The notes beneath the pieces are model-generated. The model saw only the letters and a list, made by a program, of their open reading frames with translations, had not been told where the DNA came from and made no database searches. Shown here in pieces: positions 8,120 to 14,809 of a stretch of 18,573 bases of DNA (its first letter is position 1; each line of letters opens with the position of its first letter). The DNA lies in NCBI GenBank assembly GCA_002314325.1, contig DCFC01000036.1, forward strand, positions 1 to 18,573, written 5' to 3'. The translations under genes and the position numbers were made by a program. Source of the DNA: Megamonas hypermegale (lineage in GTDB: Bacteria; Bacillota; Negativicutes; Selenomonadales; Selenomonadaceae).

Positions 8120-8824
8120 ATGAGCAAAGAGAGAAAAGATTGTTTACATGAAAGAACAGTAATTATAGAAAAAGAAGAAATTTATAATGTAAAAGGAGAG
8201 GATATTAAAGTTAATGCACATGTAAGAAAATGTCTTGACTGTAATGAAGAAATACTGGATATGGTATTGGATACGGATAATCTCAAACAAGCGTATGACA
8301 TATATAGAAAAAAACATAATATGTTGTCAACAAAAGATATCATCAATTTAAGAAGAAAATATAATTTGAGTCAAAGAACGTTTGCTATACTTATTGGTTG
8401 TACTCAAGCCACTGTGGTTAGATATGAAAAAGGCGCACTGCAAAATTTAACATATGATAATATAATGAAAATGTTGGAAGAACCTGCAAATTTAAAATCG
8501 GCGTTGGAAAAAAATAAAGATAAGCTAGATGCAAAAGAAGTAGAAAAAATAGAAATGACGTTAAACGATTTGCTTAAGGAGGAAAAGTGTATTTCGTCTT
8601 ATGAAAAATTTTTGGCAACGTTGCCATTGAAAGATGATAACTACAGTAATGTTCAATCTGATTTTCTGAATTCATTAAATACATTATTTGAAAAGAACGA
8701 TTTAGAAGAAAATATGCAAATGGTTTTTGTAAATAAAGAAGAAGAGGTATTGTTAAAGAATTTAGAAGAAATTTTTAAGCTGCTGAATGCTATGGGAAAA
8801 ACTTTAAAAATAACATCATTATAA
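8120..8824 (+). CDS. MqsA-like antitoxin, YgiT-type zinc region plus Xre HTH, long C-terminus
   Basis: A 234-residue predicted antitoxin. The N-terminus resembles the YgiT/MqsA zinc domain but has C8-x-H10 in place of the usual first CxxC, with the second pair intact (C38-LD-C41). It is followed by the antitoxin sequence DIINLRRKYNLSQRTFAIL and a helix-turn-helix (about 83-105) ending in ATVVRYEKG. E. coli MqsA is about 130 residues, so roughly 100 C-terminal residues of charged helical sequence are extra. It follows the toxin by 44 nt, the toxin-first order typical of mqsRA. It probably neutralises the toxin and represses the operon. Confidence 0.78.
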   Translation: MSKERKDCLHERTVIIEKEEIYNVKGEDIKVNAHVRKCLDCNEEILDMVLDTDNLKQAYDIYRKKHNMLSTKDIINLRRKYNLSQRTFAILIGCTQATVVRYEKGALQNLTYDNIMKMLEEPANLKSALEKNKDKLDAKEVEKIEMTLNDLLKEEKCISSYEKFLATLPLKDDNYSNVQSDFLNSLNTLFEKNDLEENMQMVFVNKEEEVLLKNLEEIFKLLNAMGKTLKITSL

Positions 8825-8907
8825 GAAAAAATTTTTAAGTTAAGTTTTAGTTCTTTGTTGAATGTTGAAGTCTTTTATTATGAAGATAAAGAGCAGACAG
8901 CTCAAAT

Positions 8908-8913
8908 TATAAT
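8908..8913 (+). promoter_or_regulatory. Possible -10 of the first Rpn gene
   Basis: TATAAT lies only 7-12 nt before the ribosome binding site AAGGAG, which would give a very short leader. No convincing -35 is seen (GATAAA at 8885-8890). The second Rpn gene has a similar TATAAT placed just before its ribosome binding site, which lends this weak site some support. Confidence 0.3.
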
Positions 8914-8933
8914 AAAACAAAGGAGCTGATAGG

Positions 8934-9806
8934 ATGAAATTTAATAGATTGAATGATTTATATTTTAAACGACTTCTTGGTGATAAGAATAAAAAGAGTC
9001 TAACGCTCAATTTTTTAAATTCAATTTTAGATAGAGATGCCAATAATTACTTTACGGATATTACATTTTTAGATAAAGATAACGAACCGGAAACGATAGA
9101 CGGCAAATTATCCAAGTTGGATATTCGAGCAGATATGAATGACGGTACCCAGATAGAGATTGAAGTACAGGTACTGCCGTTTAAGCTGATGGCGGAACGC
9201 TCTTTGTATTACTGGTCGAAAATGTATGCTGAACAACTGGGAAAAGGTGAACGTTACAAAAAACTGAAAAAGACGATTGCCATAAATCTTTTAAATTTTG
9301 ATTATCTCACTGACGAGAAAGACTGGCACAATATTTATAGGCTCTTAAATGCTAAGTCTTACAGAAAATTAACAGACCATATGGAAATTCACTTTGCGGA
9401 GATACCGAAGTTCAAACTGAAAGATATTAGAAAAATGAGAGCATCCGAAACCTGGATAGCGTATTTTTCCGGTAACTATGATGATAAGGAACTGGAGGAA
9501 TTATCAATGAATAAGCCGATTATGAAAGAAGTAATGGATTTTGAGCGTTCTTTTTTGATGGATAAAATGCAAAGAAGAGAATATGAACAAAGAGAAAAAG
9601 CCCTTAGAGATTATTACTCTTATATGGGAGAAAGTTATGAAGATGGTTATGATAAGGGTTATGATAAGGGTTATGATAAAGGCAAAACAGAAGAAGTAAA
9701 CAAGATTGCTTTAAATCTGTTGGACTTAGGAGCTAATATAGAAATGATAATGAAAGCTACAGGTTTAAGTGAAAACGAAATAAAAAATTTGCAAAAAGAA
9801 AAATGA
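8934..9806 (+). CDS. Rpn-family PD-(D/E)XK nuclease/putative transposase, copy 1
   Basis: A 290-residue protein of the Rpn / PDDEXK_2 family, annotated variously as recombination-promoting nuclease or putative transposase. It has the usual opening LNDLYFKRLLGDK, LTLNFLNSIL, then the nuclease core LSKLDIRAD (D63) and IEIEVQ (E77 and Q79, the family's ExQ variant), RSLYYWSKMYAEQL and the later WIAYFSG. A basic-acidic tail with a DKGY repeat and a terminal helix-turn-helix-like segment (GANIEMIMKATGLSENEI) follows. Characterised relatives cut DNA, promote RecA-independent recombination, and some act in phage defence. It is about 33% identical by eye to the second copy at 15706-16602. AAGGAG precedes the ATG. 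A bidirectional terminator follows. Confidence 0.85.
   Translation: MKFNRLNDLYFKRLLGDKNKKSLTLNFLNSILDRDANNYFTDITFLDKDNEPETIDGKLSKLDIRADMNDGTQIEIEVQVLPFKLMAERSLYYWSKMYAEQLGKGERYKKLKKTIAINLLNFDYLTDEKDWHNIYRLLNAKSYRKLTDHMEIHFAEIPKFKLKDIRKMRASETWIAYFSGNYDDKELEELSMNKPIMKEVMDFERSFLMDKMQRREYEQREKALRDYYSYMGESYEDGYDKGYDKGYDKGKTEEVNKIALNLLDLGANIEMIMKATGLSENEIKNLQKEK
9507..9806 (+). CDS. Candidate intragenic RpnS-like small protein (in-frame within Rpn copy 1)
   Basis: The in-frame ATG for M192 is preceded by GGAGGA (9494-9499) with a 7-nt gap, a better ribosome binding site than many annotated starts here. The product would be 99 residues: the C-terminal part without the nuclease core. In E. coli, Rpn genes encode such small C-terminal proteins (RpnS), which block toxicity of the full-length protein. 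The second Rpn gene has the same arrangement at the same aligned codon. Expression is inferred only, and an internal promoter is not clear. Confidence 0.45.
   Translation: MNKPIMKEVMDFERSFLMDKMQRREYEQREKALRDYYSYMGESYEDGYDKGYDKGYDKGKTEEVNKIALNLLDLGANIEMIMKATGLSENEIKNLQKEK
9645..9680 (+). repeat. Three tandem 12-bp repeats inside Rpn copy 1
   Basis: GGTTATGATAAG is repeated at 9645-9656, 9657-9668 and 9669-9680 (last base A), encoding GYDK three times. Its length is a multiple of three, so slippage would change the length of the linker before the terminal helical segment without a frameshift. Confidence 0.9.
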
Positions 9807-9814
9807 ACGTAAAA

Positions 9815-9865
9815 AAGACTTTTTCAGTTGAATTTTGATTTGGATACTGAAAAAGTCTTTTTTTA
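9815..9865. terminator. Bidirectional terminator between convergent genes
   Basis: A 14-bp perfect stem (9815-9828 with 9846-9859) has a 17-nt loop. T-runs follow on the plus strand (9858-9864), and on the minus strand the A-run at 9811-9816 supplies the T-tract. It serves Rpn copy 1 (plus) and the Xre regulator (minus), which ends at 9863. Confidence 0.85.
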
Positions 9866-10225
9866 ATTCTTTTCTTCCATATTCATTAATAAATTTGCCA
9901 ATAACTTGCGGTTTTCCGTTGACAATTTTAAATATTTTTTGAGAAATTGGATATCAAGCTCGGTTAAGTTCTGCGTTTGGGAGATTTCTTCTATCAGCAT
10001 GTTGCTGTTTTTGTTTTCCATTTCTCCTTCGCCGGTGAGCAACCAATCCTTATTGATATTGTATGTTTTGCACAACATACCAATGTTTCTATCGGTTATA
10101 TTGCGTACACCTGTTTCGTATTGACCTATAATAGCTTGCTTTAATCCTAGTGGTTTGCCGAAATCTGTCTGGTTAAGACCGAGAGATTTGCGAAGCAAAC
10201 GAATTCGTTTACCGATATCAGACAT
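9863..10225 (-). CDS. Xre-family transcriptional repressor
   Basis: A 120-residue protein with a classic Xre/Cro helix-turn-helix at residues 4-62: IGKRIRLLRKSLGLNQTDFG, LGLKQAIIGQYETGVRNITDRN, LCKTYNINKDWLLTGEGEM. The C-terminal half (ELDIQFLKKYLKLSTENRKLLANLLMNM) is a helical tail like that of many phage-type repressors and probably dimerises. No peptidase or metal-binding domain is present. It is divergent from a small ORF at 10395 with back-to-back promoters, so it probably represses both. It is convergent with Rpn copy 1. It may be the relic of a prophage or of an integrative-element switch. Confidence 0.88.
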   Translation of the reverse strand: MSDIGKRIRLLRKSLGLNQTDFGKPLGLKQAIIGQYETGVRNITDRNIGMLCKTYNINKDWLLTGEGEMENKNSNMLIEEISQTQNLTELDIQFLKKYLKLSTENRKLLANLLMNMEEKN

Positions 10226-10267
10226 TTTACTACCCTACCTCTTTTATAGAATTTGTTGATATAAGTA

Positions 10268-10296
10268 ATGATAGCATAGAAAATAGTGCAAATCAA
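10268..10296 (-). promoter_or_regulatory. Promoter of the Xre repressor gene
   Basis: On the minus strand TTGATT (10296-10291), a 17-nt spacer and TATCAT (10273-10268), with TGC directly before the -10. Transcription would start near 10261, leaving a leader of about 36 nt with GAGGTAGGG before the ATG. Confidence 0.65.
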
Positions 10297-10334
10297 TAAA
10301 ATTTAAATATAAAGCATTTATTGACTATAAAGTA

Positions 10335-10363
10335 TTGACATAAATATTGCTAAGCAGTAATAT
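10335..10363 (+). promoter_or_regulatory. Promoter and operator candidate of the divergent small ORF
   Basis: TTGACA (10335-10340), a 17-nt spacer and TAATAT (10358-10363) form a near-consensus promoter. A dyad TGCTAAGCA (10348-10356) lies inside the spacer, and TAATATATTA (10358-10367) is palindromic over the -10. Upstream, an ATAAAG-ATT-TTGAC block occurs twice (about 10310-10325 and 10326-10339). The dyads are good candidates for Xre binding. Confidence 0.65.
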
Positions 10364-10394
10364 ATTAGTAAAAAGAATAGAGGTGGGGAGTTTG

Positions 10395-10565
10395 ATGGCG
10401 AAAGAAAATAAATTATACGAAGAACAGCGGAATACCGCAGTGCAAATGCTCAAGATTTTCCAAAAGTTGTCATACGAGGATAAATTAAGGGTGATAGGCA
10501 TTACGGAAGGGTTATTGATTTCACAAAACGGCAGTAATCTTTCGGTGAATGCGCGCAATAAATAG
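10395..10565 (+). CDS. Small hypothetical protein (56 aa), divergent from Xre repressor
   Basis: I do not recognise a named family. The ATG at 10395 follows AGGTGGGGAG and gives 56 residues, mostly charged and helical, with a central KIFQKLSYEDKLRVIGITEGLL segment (helix, Ser-Tyr-Glu-Asp cap, amphipathic helix). This segment loosely resembles the tail of the neighbouring Xre protein (LSTENRKLLANLL), so a direct interaction is conceivable but unproven. It has no membrane segment and no cysteines. Small genes in this position opposite a repressor are common in phage-like switches. The strong promoter and ribosome binding site support it as real. Confidence 0.6.
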   Translation: MAKENKLYEEQRNTAVQMLKIFQKLSYEDKLRVIGITEGLLISQNGSNLSVNARNK

Positions 10566-10647
10566 TTCTTTATTTTTAATGGTAATAAAAAATCCTGATG
10601 AAACAGATTAAACATTTTTGGTATTTTATGTTGGCTTGGGAGGATTT

Positions 10648-11457
10648 ATGAAAATTACATATAAGACGGAGATTAAGCCAACAACGGAGCAGGTCAATAA
10701 AATCAAGCAGAATATAGGTACGTGTTGTTGGATTTACAATCAATATGTCAGATTGAATACACAGTTGTATGAGATGCGGCAGCGCGGGCTTTTGGATGAG
10801 AAACAGGCTGATTTTGTCAGCGCCAATGATTTTGCTGAAAGTATACGGCAAAAATTAACGGCAGGGAATGATTTGTTCTGGGTCGGTCAATGCGACAGTT
10901 ATGCCAGAAACATTACGCTGATTAATGCGGAAAAGGCTTTTAAAAGGTTTTTTCAGGGCAGGAGCAATCTGCCGAAGTTGAAGAAGTTCAACGGGCAGGA
11001 CGCTAAACTGCATTTGAAAAGTAAAAAAGATGATGCCTGGATTATTGAAAGGCACAGGGTGAATATCCCGACAATCGGTTTTGTGAAGCTGAAAGAGTTC
11101 GGGTATCTGCCGATAGATGAGGAAGTTCTGTCGGGTACGGTTTCGTGCGAAGCCGGAAGGTATTATGTGGCTGTTACAGTGGAAAAGGACAGGGCGAAAA
11201 TGCCTTCAAGTGATAAAAATACTGTTGGAAGCCAAAGTGATATCAGTAATATTAATGACAGGATTGAGAAAATCGAGAAGAAAATCCGGCGCGAAAAGCG
11301 CAGTCTGGATAGGAAATATGCCAGCCGAAACGGTTCGGGCTGTTTCGCCAATATTGAGAAACAGCGGGAAAAGATAGATAAGCTGGAGCAAAGGCTGCGG
11401 TTTATGCAACAGGACTGTTGGCATAAGGCTGTTAAGTTTGATAGAAAAGATGTCTAA
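10648..11457 (+). pseudogene. tnpB: IS200/IS605 TnpB remnant lacking the RuvC catalytic core
   Basis: A 269-residue open frame, against roughly 370-420 for intact TnpB. The N-terminal region is typical: KITYKTEIKPTTEQVNKIKQ, CCWIYNQYVRLN, ITLINAEKAFKRFFQGRSNLPKLKK, then VNIPTIGFVKLKEFGYLP and the beta-strand GRYYVAVTVEK. Where RuvC-I (GIDLG) should follow, VG is joined directly to SQSDISNINDRIEKIEKKIRREKRSLDRK, so the first catalytic Asp is gone. After the helical segment QQDCWHKA the frame ends, without RuvC-II, zinc ribbon or RuvC-III. The start is ATG 10648 with GGGAGGA. No tnpA is visible. It is most simply a decayed insertion sequence, but the frame is intact, and a DNA-binding, nuclease-dead role cannot be excluded. 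Confidence 0.8.
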
Positions 11458-11504
11458 TAGACTCTTTGATATAAATAAATTTTAGGCGGGGGGGTAGAAG
11501 ATAA

Positions 11505-11600
11505 CAGGTACCGATGGCTAGTCGGGAACTTACGCCTTTGGAGTGTCGATAAATTGCACGAGGAAAAAGGAATTTTTCTTGAATTTTATTTCAAGTAGCA
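11505..11600 (+). mobile_element. TnpB 3'-end and IS right-end remnant (omega-RNA-like)
   Basis: The frame from 11505 to the stop at 11550-11552 reads QVPMASRELTPLECR, which resembles the extreme C-terminus of TnpB proteins (RELTPLE). It is cut off from the rest by deletion, with stops in between. A GC-rich block and then a CTTGAA/TTCAAG hairpin (11578-11583 with 11590-11595) follow, as in right ends of IS605 elements, where the omega RNA scaffold is encoded. A transcript through here would expose bases after about 11600 as a guide. The remainder to 11725 holds only AT-rich sequence leading to the adhesin. Confidence 0.5.
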
Positions 11601-11725
11601 GAAGTACATAGAAATGATGAACGAATGTTTATGTGTGTAATATTCGCGGGAATGGTTATATTTATAAAATCTTGGGAGTACTTTAAAAGCGAAAATTTTA
11701 TTGTATTAGATTAGGGGTTTTATTT

Positions 11726-14296
11726 ATGGCAAAAAATAAAAAAGCTCAAATTTTAGCCGCTGTAATGTGTGCTGCAACAGTTGCAGGTGTATCTCCAGCA
11801 ATATCTTCAGCAAATGGTATTTATGATAATGGAGAGCCATTAGAGTCTGCATCTACTTATGTTGTAGCTGAAGGTGGAGAAATTCGTGGACAAGCTGACA
11901 AAAATTTAGTTTTTAGTATTGGTGAGAATGCACTCAATATGAATGAATCTCTTACAACTTTGACAGGAGATTTAAGTGTTGCAGGTTATATAAACGCTAA
12001 TACAATTAGTGCTGGTGTAGTTACAGGAGAAGCTTTACAAAATGCAAATGGAAGCTTTGTAGCAGATGCTAACGGCAATGTTACAGCAACAACAGTAAGC
12101 ACAACGGGATTATCTGTATCAAATGAAAACGGAACAAATTTCCAGGTATTATCTGATGGTACTGTAAATGCGACCAATATAAATGCTGGAGTGATTACAG
12201 GTGAAACACTTCAGAATGTAAATGGAACTTTTGTAGCAGATGCTAACGGCAATGTTACAGCAACAACAGTAAGTACAACGGGATTATCTGTGTCAAATGA
12301 AAATGGAACAAATTTCCAGGTACGTTCTAATGGTGATGTAACAGCTAATGATTTGACAGTTAATAATGTAAATGCCGGTGTAGTTACAGGAGAAGCTTTC
12401 CAAAATGCAGATGGAAGTTTTGCAGCAGATGCTAACGGTAATGTTACAGCAACGACAGTAAACGCAACAGGATTATCTGTAGTAGATGATGAAGGAAATA
12501 CAAATTTCCAGGTATTATCTGATGGTACTGTAAATGCGACCAATATAAATGCTGGAGTGATTACAGGTGAAACACTTCAGAATGTAAATGGAACTTTTGT
12601 AGCAGATGCTAACGGTAATATCACAGCAACTACGGTAAGTACAACAGGATTATCTGTAGTAGATGATGAAGGAAATACAAATTTCCAGGTATTGTCTGAT
12701 GGTACTGTAATTGCTGATAAGGTAGATATTGGTATAGTTTCTGGTGAAACTATTCAAAATGCAGATGGAAGTTTTGTAGCAGATGCTAACGGTAATGTTA
12801 CAGCAACAACAGTAAGTACAACAGGATTATCTGTAAAAGATGATGAAGGAAATACAAATTTCCAGGTATTATCTGATGGTACTGTAAATGCAACTAATGT
12901 AAATGCTGGCACAGTTACTGGAGAAATTCTCCAAAATGCAGATGGAAGTTTTGTAGCAGATGCTAACGGTAATGTTACAGCAACAACAGTAAGCACAACG
13001 GGATTATCTGTAAAAGACGATGAAGGAAATACAAACTTCCAGGTATTGTCTGATGGTACTGTAAATGCAACTAATGTAAATGCTGGTATAGTTACTGGAG
13101 AAATTCTTCAGAATGCAGATGGAAGTTTTGTAGTAGATGCTAATGGTAATGTAGATGCAACAACAGTAAGAACAACAGGATTATCTGTAGTAGATGATGA
13201 AGGAAATACAAACTTCCAGGTATTATCTGATGGTACTGTAACTGCAGATGATTTTGTAGCTAATGGTATCTCTTTAGGTGGCTTAGCCGATACCATTAAT
13301 AATATTTCTCCAGAGGGAGGTCTTTCTAACCTCGGTGGTATTAGACGTGATGATACGAATTTTGTTGATCCAGGTAAGTCTTTTACTCATATTGAACAGA
13401 GCACAACTATCAGCAAAGATGGCGTAAATGTAAAAGTAGAAAATACACTGACTACTATTGATGAAGCTGGTGTAACTACTGATGGAGCATTGAAATCTGA
13501 TAACGAAAAAGGTTCGTCTACAATTGATGGCGGTACTGTAGAAGTTACTGGCGGTACTAATGGCGGTACTACAACTATCGATGGCGGTAGCATTGTTACT
13601 GATAGCATTACTGCAGGTCAGATTAATGGTGTTGGCATTGGCAAAGATGAAAATGGTAACACTATTATTAATGGCACAAATTTAGGTGAACTGGCTACAG
13701 ATACAACTGTTACTGAAAAAGTAAATGCTGCAGTTGGCGATACTACTAAACTTAATGACGATATTAAAGATGCTAAAGAATATCAAGACAATCAGTCTTT
13801 AGTTGGTGCTATCAATGCTGAATCTGCTATGCGCCAGCAGTTAGGTAAAGATGTTAAGGCTTTAGATGGTCGTGTAAGCAACTTGGAAGATCGTATGGGC
13901 GATGTTGAAGACCGTATTGATAAAGTTGGTGCTATGGCTGCTGCTATTGCTAACTTACGTACAATGGGTTATGATCCGGAAGCTCCGACTGAAATCGCTG
14001 TTGGCGTTGGTCAGTATGAAAGCGAAACTGGTCTGGCTCTTGGTGTATTCCATTATCCAAATGAAGATTTCATGCTCAGCGCAAGCATTTCCACTTCTGG
14101 CGATGAAGTAATGGGCGGTATCGGTGCTACTTGGAAAATCGGCCGCAAATCTGCAGCTGAAAAAGAACGCACTGTAGAAGAAAAACGTGTGGAAAAAGCT
14201 GAAGAAATGCAGGAAATGGCAAAAGCTGAAAAAGTAAAAGCGCAAAGAGAAAGACATGCAAAAATGCTGGCAGAAAGACAGCAGCAGGAAGCTTAA
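11726..14296 (+). CDS. Trimeric autotransporter adhesin (YadA-type anchor)
   Basis: An 856-residue type Vc secretion protein. A Sec signal peptide comes first (KNKK, hydrophobic stretch, likely cleavage SSA-N at 29/30). A short head follows (30-90), then seven 58-66 residue repeats (91-506) containing FVADANGNVTATTVSTTGLSV and NFQVLSDGTV. A Gly/Thr-rich stalk (about 507-680) leads to a coiled coil with RVSNLEDRMGDVEDRIDKVG and the YadA-like four-strand anchor (about 755-806) ending GGIGATWKIG. About 50 highly charged residues (807-856, Lys/Glu/Arg/Gln-rich) extend beyond the anchor, where YadA proteins normally stop. Trimers would display the passenger on the cell surface and may bind host or bacterial partners. 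The start at 11726 has a weak AGGGG site. The promoter is unclear. Confidence 0.92.
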   Translation: MAKNKKAQILAAVMCAATVAGVSPAISSANGIYDNGEPLESASTYVVAEGGEIRGQADKNLVFSIGENALNMNESLTTLTGDLSVAGYINANTISAGVVTGEALQNANGSFVADANGNVTATTVSTTGLSVSNENGTNFQVLSDGTVNATNINAGVITGETLQNVNGTFVADANGNVTATTVSTTGLSVSNENGTNFQVRSNGDVTANDLTVNNVNAGVVTGEAFQNADGSFAADANGNVTATTVNATGLSVVDDEGNTNFQVLSDGTVNATNINAGVITGETLQNVNGTFVADANGNITATTVSTTGLSVVDDEGNTNFQVLSDGTVIADKVDIGIVSGETIQNADGSFVADANGNVTATTVSTTGLSVKDDEGNTNFQVLSDGTVNATNVNAGTVTGEILQNADGSFVADANGNVTATTVSTTGLSVKDDEGNTNFQVLSDGTVNATNVNAGIVTGEILQNADGSFVVDANGNVDATTVRTTGLSVVDDEGNTNFQVLSDGTVTADDFVANGISLGGLADTINNISPEGGLSNLGGIRRDDTNFVDPGKSFTHIEQSTTISKDGVNVKVENTLTTIDEAGVTTDGALKSDNEKGSSTIDGGTVEVTGGTNGGTTTIDGGSIVTDSITAGQINGVGIGKDENGNTIINGTNLGELATDTTVTEKVNAAVGDTTKLNDDIKDAKEYQDNQSLVGAINAESAMRQQLGKDVKALDGRVSNLEDRMGDVEDRIDKVGAMAAAIANLRTMGYDPEAPTEIAVGVGQYESETGLALGVFHYPNEDFMLSASISTSGDEVMGGIGATWKIGRKSAAEKERTVEEKRVEKAEEMQEMAKAEKVKAQRERHAKMLAERQQQEA
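11996..13243 (+). repeat. Seven tandem ~174-177 bp coding repeats in the adhesin
   Basis: Repeats begin at 11996, 12170, about 12368, 12536, 12713, 12890 and 13067. Most units are 58 or 59 codons; the second is longer because of an inserted TANDLTVNN stretch. Units 4 to 7 are nearly identical at the DNA level over the DANGN and NFQVLSDG segments, pointing to recent duplication or gene conversion and likely copy-number variation. This is a protein-coding repeat, not a CRISPR array. Confidence 0.92.
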
Positions 14297-14323
14297 TTAC
14301 AGCTGAATAAATCAATAAATTAA

Positions 14324-14354
14324 GGATAAGCGGCAGTGTATCTGTCGCTTATTC
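14324..14354 (+). terminator. Long hairpin between adhesin and secreted-protein gene
   Basis: A 13-bp stem (14324-14336 with 14342-14354, two G-U pairs) carries a 5-nt loop. No T-tract follows (TATAATTGGG), so it is a poor intrinsic terminator and may instead be a processing or mRNA-stabilising element, or a weak terminator. TATAAT at 14355-14360 directly after it could be a -10 for the next gene. Confidence 0.5.
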
Positions 14355-14374
14355 TATAATTGGGGGTTAATATC

Positions 14375-14809
14375 ATGAAGAAATTATTATGCGCATTGGC
14401 AATGGTTATGACGATGAGCTTCGGCAGTATGTGTTTTGCGGCTGACGGCGGCGATTTGAACGCTGAGCAGAAAACAGCGGAAACGTTTATCTCTGTGTTT
14501 GCAGGGCAGGAAGTGCCGAGCTATGAAGATTTTACGAAAGGTTTTTCGGATGAATTGAAAACGGCTGTTACGGAACAGGCTTACAGCAAAATGCAGAGAG
14601 ATGTTAAAGTGCAGATGGGCACTATGAAGGACGCAAAATTTTATTCTTTCCAGCGTTTTGACCAGGAAGACCGCGTAACTTATATTGCAAGTTTTGACAG
14701 TGCCAATCTGGTAGCGATTGTATTATCTTTTGATAAAGAACAGAAAATGACGAATTTTGCTTTAACGCCTATGCAGCAGCAGAACCAGCAGGCTGTACCG
14801 GCTAAGTGA
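14375..14809 (+). CDS. Secreted protein with DUF3887-like domain
   Basis: A 144-residue protein with a Sec signal peptide (MKKLLCALAMVMTMSFGSMCFA, likely cleaved before ADGG). The Cys in SMC lacks a small residue at -1, so a lipoprotein is unlikely. The mature part (AEQKTAETFISVFAGQEV, then DELKTAVTEQAYSKMQ, FQRFDQEDRVTYIASFDSANLVAIVLSFDKEQKM) resembles the NTF2-like DUF3887 pattern; that assignment is by eye. The start is ATG 14375, 8 nt after GGGGG. It probably resides in the periplasm. Its stop overlaps the next gene by one base (TGATG), so the two are co-translated. Function is unknown. Confidence 0.7.
   Translation: MKKLLCALAMVMTMSFGSMCFAADGGDLNAEQKTAETFISVFAGQEVPSYEDFTKGFSDELKTAVTEQAYSKMQRDVKVQMGTMKDAKFYSFQRFDQEDRVTYIASFDSANLVAIVLSFDKEQKMTNFALTPMQQQNQQAVPAK

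Noticed and set aside
10648..11457. Fully functional IS605 TnpB nuclease
   Set aside because: RuvC-I, RuvC-II, the zinc ribbon and RuvC-III are all missing, and no tnpA is seen in the window.
11600..11725. A confident promoter for the adhesin
   Set aside because: Several AT-rich -10-like words exist, but none pairs with a good -35 at 16-18 nt, so no site was called.
11996..13243. Regular tandem repeats that could suggest a CRISPR array
   Set aside because: The units are 174-198 bp, in frame and coding within one long protein; there are no short identical repeats with unique spacers.
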